Assembly (NCBI GenBank): GCA_016715965.1
Contig: JADJXG010000001.1
Location: 248,001-312,000, forward strand
From: Saprospiraceae bacterium
GTDB taxonomy: Bacteria > Bacteroidota > Bacteroidia > Chitinophagales > Saprospiraceae
Length of the DNA: 64,000 nucleotides
Direction of reading: 5' to 3'
In this document: positions 16,151 through 25,602 of the stretch, piece by piece
Position numbering within the stretch: the first letter of the stretch is position 1
Layout: every line of letters begins with the position of its first letter
The notes under the pieces: generated by a model
Databases searched by the model: none
The model's input: only the letters and a program-made list of their open reading frames with translations
What the model was told of the DNA's origin: nothing
Program-made: the position numbers and the translations under genes

Positions 16151-19100
16151 TTATCGCTGTACAATAAATCTTTTCATAATGGCTGAGCCATCCGAATAAT
16201 CCGACTTCAGATGATAAACTCCTTCCGGCCATGCCGACAAATTTAAAATCTCTGTTGCCGATTGCACCACCGGTTGATACCAGACCTGCTTACCGGTTGC
16301 ATCATAGATAGCATAAGCGCTTGGAATTTGATTTCGAAATTCCAATTTAAGTTGATGGTCCGCTGGGTTTGGCATTAGAATGACTTCATTGGTAAATGAA
16401 ATATCCGTTTGTGAAGTCCTGAATTCCGCATCTGTTTTTTCTGCTTCTTCTTCACATTTTGGAAAACAAGTCAATTCGGCAGGTTGAAATATGAAATTGC
16501 TCCTACCACCACCAGACAAGCCATTCAATGGTATTACCTCAATGCAATAATCTTCAATTTCACCATACAGCACATTGGTACAAGGATCCACCGGATAGTT
16601 ACCAAATGCCATGGCAATTCGAATACGAACTTCCCTTCTGGAAGGAATATCTGGCACAATGATGTTTCCACAGACCTGTGTATTCCCAACTCCGTATAAA
16701 ATGAGTTCACTTAAATTCTGGAAAACTCCATCGCCATTATAATCGATCCAGGCTTTCCAATACACGTTTTGTGGTTTGGATTTATATCCTGGTGTCAGAC
16801 AGATTGCATAACTATTTCCTGCGCGAATGGCTCCGCAAGGCGCAGGATAATATTTATAACCACCATCGTCTCCCGAAATCTGGTTTATACCTGCAAATTC
16901 GACCTGCTTGATCCACATAATGCTGCTATTGATGGCGGTAACAGGACAATATCTGGTCACAGAATCACAATCAACTTTTAAATTAAAATGACAGGTATCG
17001 CTGCCTCCTTCTTTGCTCGCCACATAGCTAATCAAATAATTCCCACAATCTGCGATACTGCCTCGCTTTGGACCGGCGATCTGTGTAAGTTGATAACATG
17101 GGACTTCCATCACAAACTCTCTGGACTCAAGGCCATTCTGGTCATTCCATGTTCCGTCCGGAAACATCTCAATGTAATCATCAATTGGATTGAGTGCATT
17201 TGGCTGTCCAGGTTGCCAGTTGGTGTAAGAAAAAGGACTTCCATCGATCCATTCAAAGCGACCTTCGATTCTTCGATCAGTACCTCCAATCCAAGCCGTT
17301 TGACCCATGAGCTTACTGGCCACGAATTGATTTTCAAATTGATCTTCTATGACTGCCAGTTTTCCCCCATTCAATTCACTGATGGTTTTCGCTTGTTCCC
17401 AGGTCTCTGGTGAAAGCGAACAGAAGTAACGATTGCCATTGTATTCACCCATGTAAATAAATCCAGGGATATGACTGATACAAGGTGTGCAATATTGTAC
17501 TTGGGGTAAATCCCAGCTTGTTACAGCTCCATTTAAAAAAGGGTTGGTGCGGTACACGGTAATGTCTGCCGGACATTCTACACTGATTTCTGTATTGATC
17601 ACTGTAATATTGAATGAAACGGACTTTTCGTTGCCGCAAAGGTCTATCGCTCTGTAAGTAACGGTGAAGCTGCCGGGACCAGATCTAATTCCTTGTTGGT
17701 GGGATGACTCTACAATTTGCAATCCACATGGATCCGTAGCGATGGGTTCGGGCCAAGTAACCACCACTTCGCACTGACCTTTGGCATCAATGGTTAGATC
17801 TGCAGGTACATTTGTAAATTCAGGTAATTCGGTATCTTCCAAAATAATGTTTTGTACACATTCTGCATACAAGGAAGGTATCAATGGATCAATGGCTTTC
17901 CAGGTTCTTCGGATCACCATAGCACCCGTACATGGACCATTGCTCACAATGCTATCTACGAAACCAATGTCGGGATCTAAACAATATAAACTTCCAGCTA
18001 TTCCGGATGGCAATCCTGTTACCTCCGGAGCAATAGAGCTACCCGGACAACCCTTGTAATCTGCTGGGCAGACAATGGACGGATTGGATCTACAGCATTC
18101 ATCAGTTACTGTAATGGTAAACTGACAGATTGATTGATTACCGCAAGAATCGGTTGCGGTTAATGTCACTGTTGTAGTTCCTATTGGAAACTGGCTTCCT
18201 GAAGTATGGGAAGAACTAAGTGAAGTTGCACTGCATTGGTCATCCAATTTTGGGTCTTGCCAATAAGCATAAGCTACACAATTATATTCAGGTGTGATGG
18301 TCTGGTCAGGAGGACAATTCACAAACACCGGTGGACTGGCATCATCAAAAGAAATTATTTGCACGCAAGTGCTATGCAGGATGGGATTATTTGAATCGCG
18401 CGCTTGCCATGTTCTTTCGAGAACTTTGGTACAACCCTGATCCAATATTACAGAATCTGAATAACTCACGATAATATTACCGCATTTTGCATTGGATTGT
18501 TCCACAACGGGGTATCCTGTTACATCAGGATGGGTGCTCAAATTGATACAGCCTGAAAAATCCTGAGGACATCGAATAATGGGAGGCTTGTTGCAGCAAT
18601 CCTCCTCTACTGTAATTGTAAATAAACATTCACTGGAATTGCCACATTCATCTTCTGCTGTAATTCTTACTGTGCTAACTCCCAATGGAAATCTTGTTCC
18701 AGAAGAATCTGAACTGAAAATGGTAACGGACGAACACTGATCGCTTGCCTGAATAGATGGCCAATGGACCGTTGCATAACAATCTGCTTCCGATTCGATG
18801 GTGATATCAGCAGGACATTTCAAATCTGGTGCTTCATTGTCATAGAAATCAATGAGCTGAATACAAGTAGAAATCAAGCTCTGGTTTGAAGGATCGCGGG
18901 CGACCCAATTTCTCCTGATTTGCAAAACACATCTCGTCAAATTTAAAGTATCATCTCTAAATTCAACAATTGGATCTAAGCATTTGGGGTTTGATTTTTC
19001 AACCCTTGGATAACCTGTTAAATCAGGATGGGTATTTCCGGGAGGACAAGACAAATAATAGGGTGGACAATGGATGACCGGAGGCTTGTTACAGCAATCT

Positions 19101-21226
19101 TCTATCACTGTAATGGTAAAACTGCAATTGCTCATGTTGCCGCATTCATCCTCTGCAACCACTGTAACTGTTGAAACTCCCAATGGAAATCTCGAACCAC
19201 TGGAATCGGAGCTGGTTATAACCACCGATGAACAATGATCGCTTGCCTGAATGGTCGGCCAATGAACTGTGGCAAAACAATCTGCCTCTGAAACGATCGT
19301 GATATCGGCCGGACAGTGTATATCCGGTGCTTCATTGTCATAAAAATCGATGAGCTGAATACAGGTAGATATCAAACTGGAATTCGATGGGTCTCGAGCT
19401 ACCCAGTTTCTTCTGATTTGCAAAACACATCTCGTCAAATTTAAAGTATCATCTCTGTATTCAACGATTGGATCCTGGCATTTTGGATGTGATTTTTCAA
19501 CCCTTGGATACCCTGTAATATCAGGATGGGTATTTCCGGGAGGACAGGACAAATAATAGGGTGGACAGTGAATCACAGGAGGAAACTTGCAGCAATTTTC
19601 TGTAACAGTAATTGTAAACCTGCATACACTTTCATTACCACATGCATCTCTGGCCGTTACAACCACTGTTGTTGTTCCGATCGGAAACCTTGATCCTGAA
19701 CTATGTGAAAGCGTCAGCTGCACTGAAGAACAATGATCGGATACTTGAATGTCTGGCCAATGCACAGTAGCAATACAATCTGCTTCAGGGTCCACTGTCA
19801 CATTCGGAGGACAGGAAACCAATGGTGCAGTTTTGTCTTTACGTTCTATTCTTTGAATACAATTCGATACCAAATGTGGATCACCTGGATCTGTCGCCAC
19901 CCATTTTCTGAATATCAACAAGTCACAGGTCTCTGCTCTTATGGTATCATCAACATAATGCAACAAAGGTGGAGGACAGGTAGGATCTGCTGATTTGGCC
20001 ACAGCCAAACCTGTGATCAAAGGGTCCGCGGATCCAGGACAATCTGAATAATCTTTTGGACAATCCAAAATTGGCGGTTTGTTACAGCAATTTTTTACAA
20101 CTGTAATGGTGAACGAACATCTCGATGAATTTTTACAAGAATCAACTGCTTCATAAACCACCGTATGAACTCCCACCGGAAATCGGTCTCCCGACTTACT
20201 TGAACTCGCTACGATTAAAAGTTTACAATGGTCTGAAACATGGGGTTCGTTCCAATGGACAGTTGCCATGCAATCAGGATCTGAGTTTACGGTAATATTG
20301 GGAGGACATACCAACAATGGTCTTTCTTTATCCTCCAGGGTAATTTTTTGTACCTTAATGCTTACAAAAAGTGGATTGTCTGGGTCAGTTGCTTTCCAGG
20401 TTCTTTCGATAACTAAGCTGCATCCTTGATTGAATATAATTTCATCTTCAAAGCTTAAAACAGGAGGTTTGCAATGCACCGTTTCTGCCCTGGCCACTGC
20501 CCTTCCAGTAACAGCGGAGTCTGTCGAAGTGCCGGGACATCCGACAAAATCATGTGGAATCTCTAATTTGGGAGGTTCATTGCAACAGACAGCCACCACC
20601 GTAACATTATAACTACAGGTACTGATATTGCCACAAGGATCAACCGCGGTAAATACAATTCTGGTTTCGCCTTCCTGCAAAAGACTACCATTTGGATGGG
20701 AAGAAGTCAAGCAAACATTTCCACAATGATCCGTCACTAGAGGTGTATGATAGTTGTACAAAACCACACATTTATCATTGGAATTCAAAGTCAGATTGGG
20801 AGGACAGTTGTGAAATACGGGTGCCACTTTATCCTCATAATAAAGATATTGAATGCAAAAATTTCTTACATTCGAATTGGTGGGATCTTCAGCAATCCAA
20901 ATCCTTTGTATGGTCTTTTCATTGGGACAACTGCCAGGTGTTACACGGTCAGTATAACGGACAAGAGGCTGTTTGCAATTGACATGCCCGGGTTTCGCCT
21001 TGGCGCATCCAGTGGCATCAGGATTTTCGGTGGCACCTGGGCATAGTGTCAGGTCAGGAGGACAATCAATGATCGGCGGAGTCTCACAATCTACAAACTG
21101 CGCAACTTCTGACTGGAACCCCTTGCCAACAACAGTTGGTAAACTACTCTTAATCGTAATTGGCTGTGCATGACCATAAACAATTGACAAAGCCAACAAA
21201 ATGGGAAGTATTAAAAATTTATTCAT
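16151..21226 (-). CDS. Giant secreted HYR-repeat protein with C-type lectin, GEVED and T9SS domains
   Basis: A 1691-residue protein. After a signal peptide (residues 1-21) come seven tandem composite modules of about 162 residues (roughly 30-1220). Each has a cysteine-rich half (CPxDYxxCPG ... RxWxAxDP ... CIQ) and an HYR-like half (CPPNITV ... ATVHW ... DHC ... SGSRFPxGxxTV ... DxCGNxSxCxFTITV). A C-type lectin-like domain follows at about 1255-1377 (AWIGG, FEWIDGSPF, NWQPGQPN, WND), then a GEVED domain at about 1490-1562 (WIDYNGDGVF ... GEIEDYCIEV). A type A T9SS sorting domain ends the protein (MPNPADHQLKLEF ... GVYHL). This is an adhesin-like surface protein that probably binds carbohydrate or matrix. 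Its gene ends at a terminator and appears monocistronic. Confidence 0.9.
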   Translation of the reverse strand: MNKFLILPILLALSIVYGHAQPITIKSSLPTVVGKGFQSEVAQFVDCETPPIIDCPPDLTLCPGATENPDATGCAKAKPGHVNCKQPLVRYTDRVTPGSCPNEKTIQRIWIAEDPTNSNVRNFCIQYLYYEDKVAPVFHNCPPNLTLNSNDKCVVLYNYHTPLVTDHCGNVCLTSSHPNGSLLQEGETRIVFTAVDPCGNISTCSYNVTVVAVCCNEPPKLEIPHDFVGCPGTSTDSAVTGRAVARAETVHCKPPVLSFEDEIIFNQGCSLVIERTWKATDPDNPLFVSIKVQKITLEDKERPLLVCPPNITVNSDPDCMATVHWNEPHVSDHCKLLIVASSSKSGDRFPVGVHTVVYEAVDSCKNSSRCSFTITVVKNCCNKPPILDCPKDYSDCPGSADPLITGLAVAKSADPTCPPPLLHYVDDTIRAETCDLLIFRKWVATDPGDPHLVSNCIQRIERKDKTAPLVSCPPNVTVDPEADCIATVHWPDIQVSDHCSSVQLTLSHSSGSRFPIGTTTVVVTARDACGNESVCRFTITVTENCCKFPPVIHCPPYYLSCPPGNTHPDITGYPRVEKSHPKCQDPIVEYRDDTLNLTRCVLQIRRNWVARDPSNSSLISTCIQLIDFYDNEAPDIHCPADITIVSEADCFATVHWPTIQASDHCSSVVITSSDSSGSRFPLGVSTVTVVAEDECGNMSNCSFTITVIEDCCNKPPVIHCPPYYLSCPPGNTHPDLTGYPRVEKSNPKCLDPIVEFRDDTLNLTRCVLQIRRNWVARDPSNQSLISTCIQLIDFYDNEAPDLKCPADITIESEADCYATVHWPSIQASDQCSSVTIFSSDSSGTRFPLGVSTVRITAEDECGNSSECLFTITVEEDCCNKPPIIRCPQDFSGCINLSTHPDVTGYPVVEQSNAKCGNIIVSYSDSVILDQGCTKVLERTWQARDSNNPILHSTCVQIISFDDASPPVFVNCPPDQTITPEYNCVAYAYWQDPKLDDQCSATSLSSSHTSGSQFPIGTTTVTLTATDSCGNQSICQFTITVTDECCRSNPSIVCPADYKGCPGSSIAPEVTGLPSGIAGSLYCLDPDIGFVDSIVSNGPCTGAMVIRRTWKAIDPLIPSLYAECVQNIILEDTELPEFTNVPADLTIDAKGQCEVVVTWPEPIATDPCGLQIVESSHQQGIRSGPGSFTVTYRAIDLCGNEKSVSFNITVINTEISVECPADITVYRTNPFLNGAVTSWDLPQVQYCTPCISHIPGFIYMGEYNGNRYFCSLSPETWEQAKTISELNGGKLAVIEDQFENQFVASKLMGQTAWIGGTDRRIEGRFEWIDGSPFSYTNWQPGQPNALNPIDDYIEMFPDGTWNDQNGLESREFVMEVPCYQLTQIAGPKRGSIADCGNYLISYVASKEGGSDTCHFNLKVDCDSVTRYCPVTAINSSIMWIKQVEFAGINQISGDDGGYKYYPAPCGAIRAGNSYAICLTPGYKSKPQNVYWKAWIDYNGDGVFQNLSELILYGVGNTQVCGNIIVPDIPSRREVRIRIAMAFGNYPVDPCTNVLYGEIEDYCIEVIPLNGLSGGGRSNFIFQPAELTCFPKCEEEAEKTDAEFRTSQTDISFTNEVILMPNPADHQLKLEFRNQIPSAYAIYDATGKQVWYQPVVQSATEILNLSAWPEGVYHLKSDYSDGSAIMKRFIVQR
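18599..19594 (-). repeat. Two near-identical 498-base direct repeats (modules 4 and 5 of the HYR protein)
   Basis: Counted from the CC pair that starts each module, module 4 spans 19594-19097 and module 5 spans 19096-18599, exactly 498 bases (166 codons) each. Their protein sequences agree almost throughout, for example both contain YYLSCPPGNTHPD, LTGYPRVEKS or ITGYPRVEKS, and NLTRCVLQIRRNWVARDPSN. The other modules are clearly more diverged. This indicates a recent in-frame duplication or gene conversion inside the array. Confidence 0.9.
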
Positions 21227-21534
21227 AACTAAAACTTAAATTCTACAAAGTCAAAAAATATCAGTGTAGAGTTCTGAGAGATTGGGGAGTCTTGAAAGTT
21301 TTAGAGTCGTAAAGGTAAATCATTCTTCACTACATAAATCCTAAATCCTATTAACCAATTGTAAGTATTTTACCTATCGAAAAATAAAAAAATGTTTGTT
21401 TTTTCTAATTTACAATTTTACATTATACATAAACCATTGTTGTCATTTTCGTAATGAAAAGAATACAACAATGTTTGAAATTAATTTATATTCAAAAATT
21501 ACATATCTTTGATTCTAATATCACCAAAAAATAA
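21227..21534 (+). promoter_or_regulatory. Divergent intergenic region with a plausible -7 box for the glycosyltransferase gene
   Basis: This AT-rich 308-base spacer separates the divergent HYR gene and the glycosyltransferase gene. On the plus strand TATCTTTG at 21504-21511 fits the Bacteroidota -7 consensus TAnnTTTG and lies about 24 bases before the predicted TTG start. A TTTG at 21474-21477 is further upstream than the usual -33 element, so the promoter call is tentative. No equally good box was found for the minus-strand gene. Confidence 0.35.
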
Positions 21535-22299
21535 TTGTCTGTGTCCAAATTATCGGCGATTGTGATCACATACAACGAATCTATGCATATCAAAAAATGC
21601 ATTGAATCTCTTTTGCCGGTGGCAGACGAAATTGTCGTGCTGGATTCCTATAGCACAGATGATACACCACAAATTTGTAAAAATCTTGGTGTTCGTTTTT
21701 ATCAAAAAAAATTCGAAGGCTATGGACCTCAAAAACAAGCTGCCGCCAAATTGGCCCAATATAATCATATACTTTCCCTGGACGCAGATGAATGTTTGGA
21801 TCCAGATTTGACAAATGCAATTTTACACGAAAAATCATTGGGCTTTAAGGATCTCTATCTCTTAAACCGAATTACCTGGTATGTTTCTGGTTGGGTAAAA
21901 CACTGCGGGTGGTATCCGGATCTTAAAATCAGATTATGGAATACATCCAAAGCGGGTTGGACCGATGACAAACTGCATGAAACAATTATTGCAAAAAATA
22001 AAACGGAAAAGGTTCAAAAGCTTAATGGACATCTCTTGCATTTTAGCTATCTTTCGAAAGAAGAGCATTTCAAACAATTGGAACATTTTGCTTCAATCGC
22101 GGCCAGAGACCTTCAAGAAAAAGGAAAAAAAAGCAACATGGTAAATCTATATCTCAAACCTGTCTATAAATTTTTTTCCATCTATATTCTGAAAAAGGGA
22201 TTCTTGGATGGTCACATTGGCTGGAACATCGCATGCAGATCAGCTTTTGGTGTAAAAAGAAAATATGAATTATTAAGAGAATTTGGAAAAGAGGATTAA
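21535..22299 (+). CDS. Family 2 glycosyltransferase (LPS core type)
   Basis: A 254-residue protein with the GT-A fold start SAIVITYNESMHIKKCIESL, a nucleotide-sugar segment VVLDSYSTDDT, and the metal-binding LSLDADECL (about residue 80). The later part contains WYVSGWVKHCGWYPDLKIRLW, as in the WaaE/KdtX-like group of LPS core glucosyltransferases. It probably adds a sugar to lipopolysaccharide or a related glycan on the inner face of the membrane. No ATG is available: the start is TTG at 21535 or GTG at 21541. It is followed by an LpxH-like gene and another glycosyltransferase, which supports an envelope-glycolipid role. Confidence 0.82.
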   Translation: MSVSKLSAIVITYNESMHIKKCIESLLPVADEIVVLDSYSTDDTPQICKNLGVRFYQKKFEGYGPQKQAAAKLAQYNHILSLDADECLDPDLTNAILHEKSLGFKDLYLLNRITWYVSGWVKHCGWYPDLKIRLWNTSKAGWTDDKLHETIIAKNKTEKVQKLNGHLLHFSYLSKEEHFKQLEHFASIAARDLQEKGKKSNMVNLYLKPVYKFFSIYILKKGFLDGHIGWNIACRSAFGVKRKYELLREFGKED

Positions 22300-22457
22300 T
22301 TCCATTGCCGCAAATATTGAAAAAACCATCTTCTCAGCTCTACTATCACCAAAATAGATCCAACCTATTTTGAGGTAATACAAAATTAACAATAGCCGCA
22401 CAATAAGTTAAAGGAGAGAACTGAACTTTGTACTTGAAGCTTGAATATTCCGAAAGG

Positions 22458-23318
22458 ATGGGTATCAAAGAAAAACGAAAATTAGAATTGGTTGTTTTGA
22501 GTGACTTGCACCTGGGAACCTATGGATGTCGCTCGGAAGCCATTTATGAATACCTCCAAAGCATCGATCCTGAAACCATCATACTCAATGGTGATATCAT
22601 CGATATTTGGGCCTTTGACAAAAACTATTTTCCTGAATACCATATCAGAGTAATCCAAAAATTACTGAAAATGGCAGCCAAAGGGTCTAAAATATTTTAC
22701 CTACTTGGCAATCACGATGAAGCCATTAGACGATATGCTGATTTTGAATTGGGAAACATTAGAGTGTGCAACAAACTGGTACTCCATTTGAATGGCAAAA
22801 AAACTTGGATTTTTCATGGAGATATTTTTGACCTATCCATACAACATACCAAGTTCCTTGCCAAACTAGGTGGTAAAGCTTATGATTTTTTAATATTGCT
22901 GAATGCTTTCATCAACCAAATATGCGATTGGTTTGGTTGGGAAAAATTTTCGCTTTCGAAAAAAATAAAGGGAAGCATTAAACAGGCAGTTAAATACATT
23001 CAGGATTTCGAGACCACAGCCATTCAACATGCAGCAGATCAGGACTATGATCAAGTCATTTGTGGGCATTTGCACAATCCGGTCATTCGTACAGAAAGGA
23101 TAAAAGGAAAAAATATCACCTATCTTAACAGTGGAGATTGGATCGAAAATTGTACGGCATTGGAATATCAAAACCAGGAATGGTGTTTGTACCGCCACCC
23201 AAATGTTTACCACAAAAAAAATTCATCTCCTACCCAAGTCGATTTTGCCCCCTCAGTCAAAATTCCAAATACTCAATCATTGTATGAAGATATTGTATTC
23301 GATTCAAGGTACAGGTAA
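22458..23318 (+). CDS. LpxH-like UDP-2,3-diacylglucosamine diphosphatase (metallophosphoesterase)
   Basis: A calcineurin-like phosphoesterase showing all the expected metal motifs: SDLHLG near the start, NGDIIDIW, GNHDEAIR, FHGDIFD and GHLHNP. Length and motif spacing match the Bacteroidota proteins annotated as UDP-2,3-diacylglucosamine diphosphatase, which release lipid X in lipid A synthesis. The ATG at 22458 starts MGIKEKRKLELVVLSD and fits the family. The frame also opens at a TTG at 22428, preceded by AAGGAG, so ten extra residues are possible. The 3' end overlaps the next gene by 35 bases, which indicates co-transcription. Confidence 0.82.
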   Translation: MGIKEKRKLELVVLSDLHLGTYGCRSEAIYEYLQSIDPETIILNGDIIDIWAFDKNYFPEYHIRVIQKLLKMAAKGSKIFYLLGNHDEAIRRYADFELGNIRVCNKLVLHLNGKKTWIFHGDIFDLSIQHTKFLAKLGGKAYDFLILLNAFINQICDWFGWEKFSLSKKIKGSIKQAVKYIQDFETTAIQHAADQDYDQVICGHLHNPVIRTERIKGKNITYLNSGDWIENCTALEYQNQEWCLYRHPNVYHKKNSSPTQVDFAPSVKIPNTQSLYEDIVFDSRYR

Positions 23319-24306
23319 TGGCCATCTAAGTCGCGCCATTAGCATACATCCCTATTTATCAAAGTATGCAGCCGTCGATTACCTGATTAGTGGTTCCAAC
23401 TTTTCTCTGAATGCTCCATTTGATTTCAGGTATCATTTGCAAGGTATAAGTTTTAAATACAATTCCAAAGGCGGTATTGACTACCTCAGCACCCTCCGAA
23501 ATCTTGATTTAAAATCATTCCACAAAGAAATTGATCGTTCTCCGGTCGAAGATTACGATTTGGTCATCAATGATTTCGAACCAATAAGCGCTTGGGCATG
23601 CAACAGGAAAAATGTACCATGCATTGCAATGAGCCATCAGGCTTCATTTCTCTCTTCGAAAACTCCTATACCGGCCAATTCCATGGACATTGTTGCGCAA
23701 ATGGTCTTAAAGAAATTCGCACCAGCCCATGATAAAATCGGCTTTCACTTCAAATCCTATGATCAGTTCATCTACACTCCGGTAATCAAAGACGCTATTA
23801 GAGAGGCAAATATCAGAATTGGTGATCATATTACTGTTTATCTTCCTTCGTTTGGGCTTTTCTATTTACGAAACCTGTTGAGTTCATTTACCAACTACCA
23901 ATTTCAGGTTTTTCATGCCGAAGTCGAAGAAGACTTAAAATATAAAAACATTGAATTTAAAGGAATTTCGCAAATGAGTTTCAACGAAAGTCTTATAAAT
24001 TGCAAAGCTGTTATTGCAAATGCAGGATTTGAAATTCCATCTGAGGCATTTTACTTAGGCAAACCAATGATTCTGATTCCTATTCAAAGACAATTTGAAC
24101 AAATTTGCAATGCTACTGCAGCCAGTTTGCTAGGAGCTCAGGTGATTTTCAAATTGGGAGATTCATTTAGAAATCAACTAGAGCATGCACTTCAATTTCT
24201 CCACCCGATCAAGTTGAACTTCCCCTTACATTTTCACCTTTTCATAGAAGATGCCCTTGAAAAAGCCGATCGGATCCGAGCGAAAATAAGGGTAAAAACC
24301 ATATAA
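23284..24306 (+). CDS. Glycosyltransferase with GT-B fold (MurG-like family)
   Basis: The ATG at 23284 begins MKILYSIQGTGNGHLSRA, with the glycine-rich N-terminal loop typical of GT-B enzymes of the MurG/MGT type. The frame also continues upstream inside the LpxH gene, but that part is a shadow. The C-terminal half contains VIANAGFEIPSEAFYLGKPMILIPI, the UDP-sugar-binding region of GT28-like enzymes. Acceptor and sugar are unknown. The 35-base overlap with the LpxH-like gene and the nearby family 2 glycosyltransferase point to glycolipid synthesis. Confidence 0.75.
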   Translation: MKILYSIQGTGNGHLSRAISIHPYLSKYAAVDYLISGSNFSLNAPFDFRYHLQGISFKYNSKGGIDYLSTLRNLDLKSFHKEIDRSPVEDYDLVINDFEPISAWACNRKNVPCIAMSHQASFLSSKTPIPANSMDIVAQMVLKKFAPAHDKIGFHFKSYDQFIYTPVIKDAIREANIRIGDHITVYLPSFGLFYLRNLLSSFTNYQFQVFHAEVEEDLKYKNIEFKGISQMSFNESLINCKAVIANAGFEIPSEAFYLGKPMILIPIQRQFEQICNATAASLLGAQVIFKLGDSFRNQLEHALQFLHPIKLNFPLHFHLFIEDALEKADRIRAKIRVKTI

Positions 24307-24350
24307 TATTCTGGCCAAAACAAGATTGGAATCCAAATGTTGCTTATGAC

Positions 24351-24713
24351 ATGGGTAAAAGAACATTGGTTTTAGGTGCCAGCGATAATCCCACAAGATT
24401 TGCATATTTGGCAATTAATATGTTGGCCGAATATCAACATGTGGTTTTTGCAATTGGGCAGAGAAATGCCATCGTTGGTCAAACGACAATCGAAAAGGAG
24501 AGGTCACTTATTAAAGAAATCGACACACTTACACTCTATATTAACCCTCAAAGACAACGAGATGAATATTCCTTTATCCTTGCTCTGAAACCCCGCAGAA
24601 TTATAATGAATCCAGGTACAGAAAACGAAGAGTTAACAGCTCTTGCCAAGGCCCACGGAATTGAAGTCATTGAGGCTTGCACCTTGGTGATGTTGAGAAG
24701 TGGTCAATACTAA
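24351..24713 (+). CDS. CoA-binding domain protein
   Basis: A 120-residue single-domain protein with a Rossmann start (KRTLVLGASDNPTRFA) and a later segment IIMNPGTENEEL, matching the stand-alone CoA-binding proteins of the YccU type. Several members bind CoA, but their role is unknown. It is 44 bases downstream of the glycosyltransferase and is followed at once by a strong terminator, so it closes the plus-strand run that starts at 21535. Confidence 0.8.
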   Translation: MGKRTLVLGASDNPTRFAYLAINMLAEYQHVVFAIGQRNAIVGQTTIEKERSLIKEIDTLTLYINPQRQRDEYSFILALKPRRIIMNPGTENEELTALAKAHGIEVIEACTLVMLRSGQY

Positions 24714-24722
24714 ATATAAAAA

Positions 24723-24753
24723 AAGAACCATTTGATATTCTCAAATGGTTCTT
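24723..24753. terminator. Bidirectional rho-independent terminator
   Basis: A perfect 13-pair stem (AAGAACCATTTGA with TCAAATGGTTCTT) around a five-base loop. It is flanked by an A-run on the left and a weaker T-rich stretch on the right, and lies between two convergent genes (stops at 24713 and 24772). It can serve both strands; the minus-strand T-run (from the A-run at 24718-24724) is the stronger. Confidence 0.85.
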
Positions 24754-24771
24754 TGGTATTTACTTAAAAGA

Positions 24772-25515
24772 CTAATTAAAATTAAAGAGACTAGCCCTCT
24801 TGCTACAAGAAGTCCGTCCATAATATCCCAATGCCAAATTGGCCTCCAAAACAATAGACACAAATGCAGGATTGGTGCTCACCTCAGAACTTGCATGGGT
24901 TCTGTTTTGCTGACTTGGTGTTGGAAATGCATTTTCCTTACCCCTTCCATTTACCATATCGGTGAGGCTATATCCCAATCGGAACCCAGCCATCAAAGTA
25001 AAGGTTTCGTAATTTAAAATATATCCACCAATTCCAAAAATTCCTGAGTAGTATTTATCTATAAAATTTGCGGTGACTTCGCCATTAATGCTTCCTGGTC
25101 TTGAATCTTCATTCGTCACCTTTCGCAAAAATGAAATCTGAGGTCCCAACTCCAAATAAACTCCATCTTTCTGCATCCGATACAATATTGCAAGATCGCT
25201 ATTCGACCACTTTAAGGTATGAATAAAACCCGGTGTGTTGTCATAAGCATAATCAAATTTTTGCTTGTTACCGGACAACATAAAATCCACAGTTATTCCA
25301 TTAAAAAGTCCGAAAAAGAATCCAAACTTCCCCCCAAACCCATAACCTGAAGACAGATTATGTTCATAGACTCTATCGTCAAAAAGTTTGGTATTAATCA
25401 AGCCAGTCAATCCATAAGATGTTTTCAAGCCAACATCCCACCAGGCATATACTTTTTGACCATCAGCGTTAAAGAAAGTGGCCAATAAAACCAACAATAA
25501 AATAGTTTTTTTCAT
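24772..25515 (-). CDS. Outer-membrane beta-barrel protein (PorT-like family)
   Basis: A 247-residue protein with a clear signal peptide (MKKTILLLVLLATFFNADGQ). The rest is a series of alternating amphipathic strands with many aromatic and glycine residues, such as YGFGGKFGFFFGLF and TLMAGFRLGYSL, ending in VLEANLALGYYG. This is typical of small Bacteroidota outer-membrane barrels. No precise role can be assigned. The last residue is N rather than the usual aromatic residue, with an F two residues before it. It is convergent with the CoA-binding gene. Confidence 0.75.
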   Translation of the reverse strand: MKKTILLLVLLATFFNADGQKVYAWWDVGLKTSYGLTGLINTKLFDDRVYEHNLSSGYGFGGKFGFFFGLFNGITVDFMLSGNKQKFDYAYDNTPGFIHTLKWSNSDLAILYRMQKDGVYLELGPQISFLRKVTNEDSRPGSINGEVTANFIDKYYSGIFGIGGYILNYETFTLMAGFRLGYSLTDMVNGRGKENAFPTPSQQNRTHASSEVSTNPAFVSIVLEANLALGYYGRTSCSKRASLFNFN

Positions 25516-25602
25516 TTCAGAATTTATTTTTTCAATTAATAATTTACCATTTAAAATAGATTTAGTCTTGAATTTCTTCCATCAATATCGCATGAAATAA
25601 TT

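Noticed and set aside
16151..21226. Regularly spaced repeats considered as a CRISPR array
   Set aside because: The repeats are about 490 bases long, in frame and encode protein modules, so they are a coding tandem repeat.
23131..23283. An N-terminal extension of the second glycosyltransferase into the LpxH-like gene
   Set aside because: The extension has no family similarity, while MKILYSIQGTGNGHLSRA at 23284 is the expected N-terminus.
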